Source of the DNA: Sulfopaludibacter sp035606355
GTDB taxonomy: Bacteria > Acidobacteriota > Terriglobia > Bryobacterales > Bryobacteraceae
Assembly (NCBI GenBank): GCA_035606355.1
Contig: DATNFO010000075.1
Location: 8,867-72,866, forward strand
Direction of reading: 5' to 3'
Length of the DNA stretch: 64,000 bases
A program made the translations under genes and the position numbers. This document shows positions 14,788 through 22,668 of the stretch, piece by piece; position 1 is the first letter of the stretch, and every line of letters begins with the position of its first letter. The notes under the pieces are model-generated. The model saw only the letters and a list, made by a program, of their open reading frames with translations, had not been told where the DNA came from and searched no databases.

Positions 14788-15615
14788 TTACTCGCTATAC
14801 CTGATTTCGCCTTGCCTTGCGGTAATCGCCGAGTAGGCGAGCAGCATCGCTCCCACGGCGAAGAGGCCGAGGATGGCCAGCCATGCGGGAGTGGGGTCGG
14901 TTTCGGTGATCATCAGATTGAGCGGCGGCGGCAGCGGAACCTCCACCGGGCAGAGGTTACGCAAGTAAAAAATCACGCTGATCTTCTTCAGCAGGCTCGG
15001 CAGGAACGGGTTGATGCCTTCCCACACGAACACTACCGCGGCTGGAATCATCGGATTGCGGAACAGAATTCCGCAGGTGAGGAACACGGCGCCGTAGCCG
15101 ATACACGCCAGGGCGGTGACGGTGAGGTACCACTCAAGCTGCGTCAAACCGGGGCCGTGAAAGATGTAATCGTTGTACAGCGCGCCCCAATGCCTGCCGA
15201 TCAACAGGAAGGACGCAGCCACGCTGAACAGGAAGAGCACCAGCGCGACAGCCACACCACTCAAATATTTGCCGAGCACCAGCACCTCGCGCCGTACGGG
15301 CGTCAGGTAGTAGTAATGCAGCGTTTTTTCGAGCATCTCGCCACGGAAGAGATTGGTGAAGATTCCGACCGCTCCGAAAAAGATGGCGCCGCGCAGAAAG
15401 AAGAACTGGAACATAGCGGCGAACGCCACCACGTCATCGCCGAGCACATGATTGGTATTCGCGCGGCGGACGTTCATTTCGAAAAGCCAGTGCAGGAGAC
15501 AGAGCACCACAGGTCCGGCGGCAAGGAAATAGATCCACCACCCGCGGCGCGAGAGGAAGGTCTTCTTCAATTCGAGCCGGAGAATGCCCGTGAGTTGGCG
15601 GCCGACGGAGTTCAT
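14788..15615 (-). CDS. ABC-2 type transporter permease
   Basis: A 275-residue membrane protein with about six hydrophobic segments (near residues 25-45, 65-90, 120-145, 165-190, 195-220 and 250-270) and a conserved-looking cytoplasmic stretch, HYYYLTPVRREVLVLGKYLS, between the second and third. This matches the permeases of ABC-2 exporters. The start overlaps the stop of its ATPase as ATGA, so the two are made together. It is the last gene of a four-gene ABC operon. The substrate is unknown; no dedicated substrate-binding protein or biosynthetic gene is next to it. Confidence 0.8.
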   Translation of the reverse strand: MNSVGRQLTGILRLELKKTFLSRRGWWIYFLAAGPVVLCLLHWLFEMNVRRANTNHVLGDDVVAFAAMFQFFFLRGAIFFGAVGIFTNLFRGEMLEKTLHYYYLTPVRREVLVLGKYLSGVAVALVLFLFSVAASFLLIGRHWGALYNDYIFHGPGLTQLEWYLTVTALACIGYGAVFLTCGILFRNPMIPAAVVFVWEGINPFLPSLLKKISVIFYLRNLCPVEVPLPPPLNLMITETDPTPAWLAILGLFAVGAMLLAYSAITARQGEIRYSE

Positions 15616-16556
15616 ACGGTGGCTCCTTCGCTGCCGATGAGGTATTGATAAACGGAGTTGACGTCGTCGTCGGCGGGCGCGACGGATTCCACTTCAAAGC
15701 CGGCGTCGAGGATCACGCGATTCAGCAGCAGGTAAAAATTGTCGGCATCGGTGGTGCGCAGTAACAGGCCGCGGCCATCGCGCGATACCTTCGCTTCCAC
15801 CACGTGGTCCTGCTGAAAGAGGCGCGAGGCAAGCTCATGCGGACGGTCGCAACGCACTTCAATCTGCATCGGCTGCTCTTTCACTTCGCTGCGCACGCCC
15901 TGAATCTCGCCTTCGGCGACCACGTAGCCGTGACTGAGCAGGATCACCTGATCGGAGATGCGGTCCACTTCATGCAGAATGTGGCTGGAGACGATCACGT
16001 GGCGGCCTTTGCCGCCCCACTCCTGGAACAGGGCGATGGTTTCCGCGCGCGCCATCGGGTCCAAGCCGTTGAGGGGCTCGTCGAGAACGAGCACTTGCGG
16101 ATCGTGCGCGATGGCCTGCGCGAGTTTCACGCGCTGGCGCATTCCTTTGCTATACGATGCCACCGGACGGTTGGCCGCTCCGAACATATTGACGCGTTGC
16201 AGCGCGGTGGTGGTCAGCGCTTCGCACTCGGCGTGCGAATAGCCGTAGAGGCGCAGGAAGGAATAGACAAACTGGAATCCGGTAAGCCCTTTGGGAAAAG
16301 CGTCGAATTGGGCGCAATAGCCGAGAATGCGGCAGAGCTGCTCCGGATGATCGGGCGAAGTTCCCAGCACCGAAAGTTCTCCCTGAGTCGGCCTGATGAG
16401 GCCGCACATCAGGTTCATCAGCGTGGTCTTGCCGGAGCCGTTCGGCCCCACCAGGCTCGTGATGCCCGGCGGAACGGAAAGATTGACTTTGTTGACTCCG
16501 AGCACCTCGCCGTAAAAACGCGAGACGTTGGCGAAGGTGATGAGCTTATCGTTCAT
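15612..16556 (-). CDS. ABC transporter ATP-binding protein
   Basis: A 314-residue ATPase for the adjacent permease at 14788-15615. Walker A is GPNGSGKTT (about residues 38-46), the signature is YSKGMRQRVKLAQA rather than classical LSGGQ, and Walker B is VLVLDEPLNGLDP. A C-terminal extension of about 90 residues (beta-rich) is typical of ATPases in ABC-2 exporters. The ATG at 16556 is chosen because it forms ATGA with the upstream permease and begins the canonical MNDKLITFANVSRFYG. Confidence 0.88.
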   Translation of the reverse strand: MNDKLITFANVSRFYGEVLGVNKVNLSVPPGITSLVGPNGSGKTTLMNLMCGLIRPTQGELSVLGTSPDHPEQLCRILGYCAQFDAFPKGLTGFQFVYSFLRLYGYSHAECEALTTTALQRVNMFGAANRPVASYSKGMRQRVKLAQAIAHDPQVLVLDEPLNGLDPMARAETIALFQEWGGKGRHVIVSSHILHEVDRISDQVILLSHGYVVAEGEIQGVRSEVKEQPMQIEVRCDRPHELASRLFQQDHVVEAKVSRDGRGLLLRTTDADNFYLLLNRVILDAGFEVESVAPADDDVNSVYQYLIGSEGATV

Positions 16557-17455
16557 CGCACCACCTCCGCACCGCGAATCTTCCGCCGCAGCATGTACAG
16601 GCAAACTCCGCAGAGCACCAGGAGCGCGCCCCAGCAGCACCACAAAGGAAGCTCTTCGCCCTGCGTGACGCGAAAGAAGACCGCTCCGTTGGTGGTGGCG
16701 TTGCTGCCTTCGAACAAATAAACCCAGACCTGGCCGACCAGGTCGCTGATTTCGAGCAGGTGTCCCCATTTGGTCCGCTGCACGGCGTCAATGGTTGCGC
16801 CGAAGGCCGCGGCTACGAAGAACACTCCGAACATCAGCGCGCCGGCCGCGGGTTTCCATTTCACCCACGCGGAGAGCGCCAAGGCGAGCAGCGCCAGCAC
16901 AACGATCCAGACCCAGGAAGCGATGAAGATGCCGCTGGCAAGCCGGGAATTCGCGCTCACCCACGTCCAGCCTTCCAAATATCCCTGCAACAGGAATAAA
17001 AGAAGTCCGGGCACCCAGGTCATCAGCGAGAGCAGGATAGCAAGCACGGACATCTTGCCGAACACGTACTCGACACGCGAAAACGGGCGCGCCAGATAGA
17101 GCGATAGCGCATTATTGGCGAGGTCCGGCGAGATCAATCCCGGCCCGACAAACGCCGCCATGAACAGCGCGAGCATGCTCTGCCAGCCCAGCATGTTCAG
17201 AAAGAACGTGACGTTGATGGAGATCAGTTGCTGCGCCGCCTGTGCATTGAAGACGCGCAGCGCGCTGGCATTGTGCTGCAGATAAATGAGCAGCGCGCAA
17301 ACCAGCGGGTAGAGAAATGACGCAATGAAGAAAATGGTGAGAAACCGGCTGCGGTGCAAGTCTTCAAAGGAATACCGCGGCAGCACGAGGAGCCGGCGCC
17401 ATCCGGGCGTGAGCCGGCCTTCGTACGGCCGGTAGGTTTTCTTATAAACGGCCAC
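16553..17455 (-). CDS. ABC-2 type transporter permease
   Basis: A 300-residue membrane protein with about six transmembrane helices. The N-terminal MAVYKKTYRPYEGRLTPGWR is cytoplasmic, followed by hydrophobic stretches from residue 40. A long soluble part near residues 215-255 may face the outside. It is sandwiched between two ATPase genes, overlapping the downstream one by ATGA and the upstream one by 14 bases, so the operon makes two ATPase/permease pairs or one heteromeric exporter. Confidence 0.8.
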   Translation of the reverse strand: MAVYKKTYRPYEGRLTPGWRRLLVLPRYSFEDLHRSRFLTIFFIASFLYPLVCALLIYLQHNASALRVFNAQAAQQLISINVTFFLNMLGWQSMLALFMAAFVGPGLISPDLANNALSLYLARPFSRVEYVFGKMSVLAILLSLMTWVPGLLLFLLQGYLEGWTWVSANSRLASGIFIASWVWIVVLALLALALSAWVKWKPAAGALMFGVFFVAAAFGATIDAVQRTKWGHLLEISDLVGQVWVYLFEGSNATTNGAVFFRVTQGEELPLWCCWGALLVLCGVCLYMLRRKIRGAEVVR

Positions 17456-18374
17456 CGGGCGCCTCCATGGCTTTCAGGAAAATGTCTTCGAGCGAATCGC
17501 GCTTGTGGTTCAGCCGCCGGATCTGAACGTTCTGGCTGGCGGCGATCTCGAACAACTCGCGGAGGGCCAGGCCCTCCGGCAGAATCAGCTTGATACGTCC
17601 TTGTGCTCCGATAGCCGTCTGGCAGCCCAGGCGCTCGACGGCGTGCAGGAAATCGCCATTTGTGCCGCCGCGGGTTTCCAGTTCCAGGAAGCGGCGATTG
17701 GAGCGGCGCTCCTCTTCTAAATTGCAAAAGGCGGCGATCTCTCCGTCTTTGAGAATGAGGGCCTGGTCGCAGCACTCTTCCACATCGCGCAGCAGGTGCG
17801 AGGAGAGGACGATGTGCAGGTCGCCGCGATCGCGAATTTCCTGAATCAACTGAATCATGCGCAGACGGGCCGGCGGATCGAGACCGTTGGTCGGCTCATC
17901 CAGAAAGACCAGCTTGGGACCGTGCACGATGGCCTGCGCGAGCTTCGCCGACTGCTTCATGCCGAGCGAATATGTGCCGAGATTGCGATACCGGACCTCG
18001 CCGAGCCCGACATAGAAGAATGCTTCGTGAGCGCGCTCCAGGGCAGCTTCCGGCGGCACGCCGCTCAACTCTGCCATCAGGCGGACCATGTGCACGCCGG
18101 ACATTGATGCGATAAACGCGTCGTTTTCCGGCATGAAGCCGACGAGTGAACGAATGGCCCGGGCTTCCGTGCGCACATCGCGCCCCAGGATGCGCGCTGT
18201 GCCGGAAGAAGGTTTATGAAACCCGAGCAGCGTGTTCAGCAGGGTGGACTTTCCTGCGCCGTTCGGCCCCAGCAGGCCGATGCAGCGTCCGGTGAGCGCC
18301 GCCGAAAGACGCTTGAGGATGGTGCGGGGGCCGAAGCGGACCTCCAGGCCGTCCAACTCAATCACTGGTTGCAT
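17442..18374 (-). CDS. ABC transporter ATP-binding protein
   Basis: A 310-residue ATPase, first gene of the four-gene ABC operon. It has Walker A GPNGAGKST (about 35-43), the signature YSLGMKQSAKLAQA, and Walker B LVFLDEPTNGLDPPAR, followed by a switch-type SSHLLRDVEECC. A C-terminal domain follows, ending HKRDSLEDIFLKAME, usual for drug- or polymer-exporting ABC-2 ATPases. It is 40 percent or less alike by eye to the second ATPase, so the pairs are not a recent duplication. Confidence 0.88.
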   Translation of the reverse strand: MQPVIELDGLEVRFGPRTILKRLSAALTGRCIGLLGPNGAGKSTLLNTLLGFHKPSSGTARILGRDVRTEARAIRSLVGFMPENDAFIASMSGVHMVRLMAELSGVPPEAALERAHEAFFYVGLGEVRYRNLGTYSLGMKQSAKLAQAIVHGPKLVFLDEPTNGLDPPARLRMIQLIQEIRDRGDLHIVLSSHLLRDVEECCDQALILKDGEIAAFCNLEEERRSNRRFLELETRGGTNGDFLHAVERLGCQTAIGAQGRIKLILPEGLALRELFEIAASQNVQIRRLNHKRDSLEDIFLKAMEAPGGRL

Positions 18375-18423
18375 TATTTAACGATACGGCTTTCGAGGTT
18401 CGGATGTTCCAACAGGGTCCGCC

Positions 18424-20850
18424 TTATCTTCGCTGCGGAGCTGCGCCGATAAATTGCTGCATCGGCACCATGGAACCGACGAGCCCGGCGACGTTTCCGC
18501 TCATGAAGTTGGTGAGGGCTTCGCCGAGCACATTGCTGTTGCCGGCGACGGTGATGCGATCCGGTTCTCCGTACGCCGCGATCATCGTCGGCTTGAGGTT
18601 GCCGAGGCGCTGTAGCGTCTCCTGCTGCTGCTTGTTGACGGGGCCGAACAGGCCGGCGAATCCGGCGAGAGGCGCCAGCGTGGTGCCCAGGTTTTCATAG
18701 AGCAGCGCGGAAAAATCGGCATGCCGGTCCCGCGGCGTCATGGAGGTGAACTTCGAAGCGTGGGAAACCGACAATCCAGTGGACCTCACTTGGAGAGCAC
18801 GGGAGACCAGATCCCGAGTGGGTGCCGCTATGAGGTAACCGTCGGCGAATGTGTAGTGCGCTTCGGCGAGGGGGCCGGCGCCGGAAAGTACAATGGAGTA
18901 AAAGGTCCGGCCGGAGACGGTCTCCTGACCGAGCTCGAGGCTTCGATGGCCCGTCCTGACGGCTTCGGCATTGTATGCAGCGGCGTGGTTCTGCAACGCC
19001 GCCTGCACCCGGGCGGGGTTATAGACTTCGGCGACCAGTTTCCATGACGGCACAGGGAAAGCCGGCCCATCGAGTGACACTGCAACTTCGCCACCCAAAG
19101 CGGAAGCGAAATCGGACCCGACGGCGAGGTTCTGATGGAAGAGGTTGCCGAGGGCCTCGACGACCGCCGCGGGACGCTGCGCGATGAACGCCGCCACTAC
19201 CGTTGCGTCCTGCGAAATGAATTCGAGCGAGCCCATGGGAGCGGGCGCTGCAAGCCACGCGGCCATTCCGCTGCGCTCTCCCGCGAAGCCGAGAGAAGCG
19301 CTGGCCTCCATCTGATGGTTGACCTCTTTTTGTTCGGCAATAAAATAACGTCCGGTGGCCGGGCCTTGCGCGCCCAGGTCCGCGGCGAATAGAATACCGG
19401 CGCCATCGTCGTATACGTCCGCGATGCGGTTGTAGAACGGAGTGCCGCGGAAGCTGCCGCTGGCATTATCGAGCGCAGGCGCGAAGCGATTGACGGCGTC
19501 CGCCACGGGGCCGAAGACCACCAGACCGTTGCGCGATTGGAGGGGCAGCGGCAGACCCTGAGCCTTCAGAAAATCCGCGAAACCGTCACGCTTTACTTCG
19601 GCGAAAAAGAGGGGAGCATCCACGTCGCCCTTGGGCGACCTGGTCACGACGATGGCGATTTCAGACCCCAGATATTCGCTGGCGGCCCTGAGCTTCTCGA
19701 CGATGGCGAGGGCTCCGGCGGCATGCCGCGGAAGCAATCCACTGAGTTCGGGATTCCGATCCATCTTCTGCTGGAAAACGGTCTCGGCATTGGCGAGATA
19801 GCCCGCAAGATTGGGAATGCTGGCGTAGAACGCGGTATTCGCCGGCAGGCGATCCAGCAGGCTGCTGGAGTAGCGCAGGTCCGGCAGATGAATCTGTCCG
19901 ACTCCATTGCGAAGGGCAGCGAGCTGTTGCGTGTAGCGGTCGCGATTGCGGCTCCAGGAGATATCTTCCTTCACGGACTCGGGTTCGAGCTCCGCGGTGG
20001 TGACCGTCTGATCGCCCGGGTGCAACACGCGGTCCGTATTGTTTTGAGTGACGTGGACTTCGCCTTGCACCACCGAAACGCGCGACCCCTTCACGCCGGA
20101 GGTGACGCCGAAGACCGTGCCGGTCACGGCCACGCGGCAATCGCCGGTTTCGACATAGAGGTGACTCTTGCGGCGATGCGCCGCCTGCACGATGATGCTG
20201 CCGCGTCCCAGCCGCACGGTGAGATCGGCGGCGGAATGCGCGGTAGTCAGGCTGGAACGCTCGCGCAGTTCGACTACGGAACCGTCGCGCAGCTCCAGCA
20301 TCGCGGTGGAATCCTTGGCAGTGCGCAGCTCAACGCCTTCGGGCAACGGCTGACCGGCTGCAAGCGCGTGAATGCCATCGGCGGAGACTTCGAACAGAGT
20401 GCCGTTGACGCTCTGTATGACGGCGTGGCCGGTGGGTTCGCCGAAGCGATCGTACGCCAGCCAGACGGAGATACCGGCGGCGGCAATCACGGCCGCGGCT
20501 GCCGCCCAGCGAACGTTGAAGGTGGACTTGCGAACCACGGGGCGCGCGGGCATGACCGACACCCGCCCTTCATAAACCCGGCGGCAGGCGACGCATTCGT
20601 GAAGGTGGTCGCGGAGCAGCGTTGCCCGATCTTCGGAAAGGCGGCCGGCTTTGAAATCCGGGATGAGGGCCTGGAAGCCCTCACAGCCGCGAATTGCTTC
20701 GCCATCGGCAGCGCCGGCGACGGCAGCGGAGAGCCGGGCCCAGCCGCGATCGGCGGCGGCGGCAACTGCGACGTCACCAGGATCGGCGGCGCGCAGTTCC
20801 TGAAGAGCCTGCTCCAGCATGGAATCGTTAAACGTGTTTTCCGGGGTCAT
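18424..20850 (-). CDS. Large anti-sigma/FecR-domain membrane protein with DUF3352-like C-terminal region
   Basis: An 808-residue protein probably controlling the ECF sigma factor with which it overlaps by ATGA (20847-20850). Domains in order are: a helical N terminus; an anti-sigma zinc-finger-like DHLHECVACRRVY (about residues 84-96); one membrane helix (VRWAAAAAVIAAAGISVWLA, about 113-132); and a periplasmic FecR domain (about 140-285, with GTVFGVTSG and VVQGEVHVT). The last 480 residues resemble the DUF3352 type (LLDRLPANTAFYASIPNLAG). Such a long exterior part could sense an envelope or cell-surface signal. Anti-sigma factors are usually far shorter, so the fusion is notable. No signal peptide is present; topology is inferred from the single helix. 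Confidence 0.75.
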   Translation of the reverse strand: MTPENTFNDSMLEQALQELRAADPGDVAVAAAADRGWARLSAAVAGAADGEAIRGCEGFQALIPDFKAGRLSEDRATLLRDHLHECVACRRVYEGRVSVMPARPVVRKSTFNVRWAAAAAVIAAAGISVWLAYDRFGEPTGHAVIQSVNGTLFEVSADGIHALAAGQPLPEGVELRTAKDSTAMLELRDGSVVELRERSSLTTAHSAADLTVRLGRGSIIVQAAHRRKSHLYVETGDCRVAVTGTVFGVTSGVKGSRVSVVQGEVHVTQNNTDRVLHPGDQTVTTAELEPESVKEDISWSRNRDRYTQQLAALRNGVGQIHLPDLRYSSSLLDRLPANTAFYASIPNLAGYLANAETVFQQKMDRNPELSGLLPRHAAGALAIVEKLRAASEYLGSEIAIVVTRSPKGDVDAPLFFAEVKRDGFADFLKAQGLPLPLQSRNGLVVFGPVADAVNRFAPALDNASGSFRGTPFYNRIADVYDDGAGILFAADLGAQGPATGRYFIAEQKEVNHQMEASASLGFAGERSGMAAWLAAPAPMGSLEFISQDATVVAAFIAQRPAAVVEALGNLFHQNLAVGSDFASALGGEVAVSLDGPAFPVPSWKLVAEVYNPARVQAALQNHAAAYNAEAVRTGHRSLELGQETVSGRTFYSIVLSGAGPLAEAHYTFADGYLIAAPTRDLVSRALQVRSTGLSVSHASKFTSMTPRDRHADFSALLYENLGTTLAPLAGFAGLFGPVNKQQQETLQRLGNLKPTMIAAYGEPDRITVAGNSNVLGEALTNFMSGNVAGLVGSMVPMQQFIGAAPQRR

Positions 20851-21410
20851 GCTACACCTCCGAGCTCGGCGCGGAATTCTTTTTCCAGGCGGTCGCGCGT
20901 GCGGGAGAGGGTCACCGCAACGGTACCGGGAGTGGTGTTCAGAATACGGGCGATTTCGGGATTATCCTTTCCATCGAAGAAGCGCAGCATGAACATTTCC
21001 GCGATGCGCGGATTGAGGCGGGCCAAGGCGCCGCGGAGCCACTCGCGGATCTCTCCGGAGCTTTGTACGCGATCGGGGTTGCGATGCGGCGCTTCGGCGA
21101 GAACGGGCTCCAGATCGTCCAGCGGAACGTTGCGTATGTTCTGGCGGGAGCGCACCAGGTCTAGCGCGGCGTTGACGGCGGCGCGGTGAAGGAAACTCGC
21201 CATGTTGCCGACGGGTTGGGATTCAGGGGCGCGCTTCACCATTCGTAGAAAAACGGTCTGAACGACATCTTCGGCATCGGTGGCATTCCCGCAGACGCGA
21301 TACGCGGCACGGTAAACCAGCGCGTGATGCTCGCGGAAGATTCGCTCCAGATCCGATAAGTCTGGTGGGGCCGTTTGCGAAGGATCAGCCATTAGCGCAG
21401 TCGCTTTCAT
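20847..21410 (-). CDS. ECF-family RNA polymerase sigma factor
   Basis: A 187-residue sigma-70 family factor of the ECF type. Region 2 is at residues 22-85 (LERIFREHHALVYRAAYRVC, then AEDVVQTVFLRM). Region 4 with a helix-turn-helix is at residues 125-175 (LNPRIAEMFMLRFFDGKDN, LNTTPGTVAVTLSRTRDRLE). It is coupled to the anti-sigma/FecR protein. The ATG at 21410 has no strong ribosome-binding site; an ATG at 21392 is an alternative. Targets are unknown; autoregulation is typical of the family. Confidence 0.88.
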   Translation of the reverse strand: MKATALMADPSQTAPPDLSDLERIFREHHALVYRAAYRVCGNATDAEDVVQTVFLRMVKRAPESQPVGNMASFLHRAAVNAALDLVRSRQNIRNVPLDDLEPVLAEAPHRNPDRVQSSGEIREWLRGALARLNPRIAEMFMLRFFDGKDNPEIARILNTTPGTVAVTLSRTRDRLEKEFRAELGGVA

Positions 21411-21475
21411 GCTATCAGGGCTCTTCGATGGAGGGACGCGCGGAGGAGCCTTGCGTTAACACTGCGTAACGATAT

Positions 21476-21506
21476 AAAAAAAGCTCCACGCGATGAGGCG
21501 TGGAGC
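21476..21506 (-). terminator. Rho-independent terminator of korAB
   Basis: Read on the minus strand, GCTCCACGC (21506-21498) pairs with GCGTGGAGC (21491-21483) over nine bases with a six-base loop, and a run of seven T follows (21482-21476). It lies about 120 bases after the korB stop and before the sigma factor gene, separating the two leftward units. Confidence 0.85.
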
Positions 21507-21565
21507 ATGGAGGTCTAAAACAATCTGTCTCGGAGGATGACAGACCGTGATGATCTTAACATCCG

Positions 21566-21585
21566 CGTATTGACAAATCAATACG
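21566..21585. promoter_or_regulatory. 20-base inverted repeat, possible operator
   Basis: CGTATTG-ACAAAT-CAATACG is a perfect 7-base inverted repeat with a 6-base centre, in the space between korB and the terminator. The spacing suits a dimeric regulator. A second weaker inverted repeat (TCTGTC/GACAGA) lies at about 21524-21544. As this is downstream of korB and far upstream of the sigma-factor start, what it might control is unclear. Confidence 0.35.
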
Positions 21586-21624
21586 AAACCCATCGTCCCG
21601 GAGGGGGGATAGGTACCGTTAACA

Positions 21625-22668
21625 CTATCTGAGCTCCTCCATTGCCTGTTCCAACACCGCAGCTGAGGGGCGGATTTTCGATTCAGGCAGGGTCGCGAGT
21701 GGCTGGTCAGCCAGGTTCAGCAGTTCCGTAAAGGTCGGCTTTTCGGTATTGACGTAGAGTACTCCGGTGAGAACTTCGCCTTTGGATTCAGCCGATTCCA
21801 GAGCAGCGAGGGCGCCGAACTTGTCCTTCGGGTTGTAATCCCGGTGCAGCTTCCGGATGCGCAGGTGCGAGCCATCGTGCAATTGCACGTCGGTGGCTTC
21901 GCCTTCGGGGATGTCCACGGAGATATCTTCGAAGAAAGGAACGAAGTCGAGCTCGTGAAGTACGGCTTCGTGTTCTTTCATATACCCGTAGCTCTTGGTT
22001 GAGCCTACGTGGTCATTGAACGTAACGCATGGCGAAATGACGTCGATAACGCTGAGGCCATTGTGCGCGATGGCGGTCTTTAAGATTGCCTGAAGCTGTC
22101 TTTTATCGCCGCTGAAGGAACGTGCCACGAAAGTGGCGCCCCATTTGAGGGCGAGGGCGCAGCAGTCGAAGGGCGGCAGATCATTCGGCGTGCCCGTCTT
22201 CAGGGTTGAGCCAAGGTCTGCCGTGGCCGAAAACTGGCCCTTGGTGAGGCCGTAAACGCCATTGTTTTCGATGATGTAGATCAGCGGCATGTTGCGGCGG
22301 ACCAGGTGCATGAACTGGCCGATGCCGATGGAAGCCGTATCCCCGTCGCCGGTGACTCCGAGGCCCATCATGGTGCGATTGGCGAGCAGCGCGCCGGTGG
22401 CGATAGCGGGCATGCGCCCGTGGACGCCATTGAATCCATGCGCCAGCCCGAGGAAGTAGGCCGGCGACTTCGACGAGCAGCCGATGCCCGAAAATTTGGC
22501 GACGGTAAACGGGTCCACCCCGAGCTCATAGAAGCATTCCACAATGCGCTCGCTGATGGCGTTGTGTCCGCAGCCGGCACACAGGGTGGTCCTGCTGCCT
22601 TTGTAATTGAGGACTTCCAGCCCGAGGCGGTTGACCTTTTTGGGCGGGGGAGTAACGGTGGCGCTCAT
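21625..22668 (-). CDS. korB: 2-oxoacid:ferredoxin oxidoreductase, beta subunit
   Basis: A 347-residue TPP-binding subunit of an enzyme that oxidatively decarboxylates a 2-oxoacid, probably 2-oxoglutarate, reducing ferredoxin and making acyl-CoA. It has CAGCGHNAISE and SGIGCSSK, which with a later Cys (SPCVTF) can hold a 4Fe-4S cluster, and the TPP motif GDGDTASIGIGQ ending IENNGVYGLTKGQ. It overlaps korA by ATGA. Subunit lengths fit KorB. The substrate is inferred from the family; pyruvate or another oxoacid is possible. Confidence 0.88.
   Translation of the reverse strand: MSATVTPPPKKVNRLGLEVLNYKGSRTTLCAGCGHNAISERIVECFYELGVDPFTVAKFSGIGCSSKSPAYFLGLAHGFNGVHGRMPAIATGALLANRTMMGLGVTGDGDTASIGIGQFMHLVRRNMPLIYIIENNGVYGLTKGQFSATADLGSTLKTGTPNDLPPFDCCALALKWGATFVARSFSGDKRQLQAILKTAIAHNGLSVIDVISPCVTFNDHVGSTKSYGYMKEHEAVLHELDFVPFFEDISVDIPEGEATDVQLHDGSHLRIRKLHRDYNPKDKFGALAALESAESKGEVLTGVLYVNTEKPTFTELLNLADQPLATLPESKIRPSAAVLEQAMEELR

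Noticed and set aside
19537..21189. 550-codon plus-strand frame opposite the anti-sigma and sigma genes
   Set aside because: It is antisense to well-recognised proteins and its translation has no domain; long antisense frames are common in GC-rich DNA.
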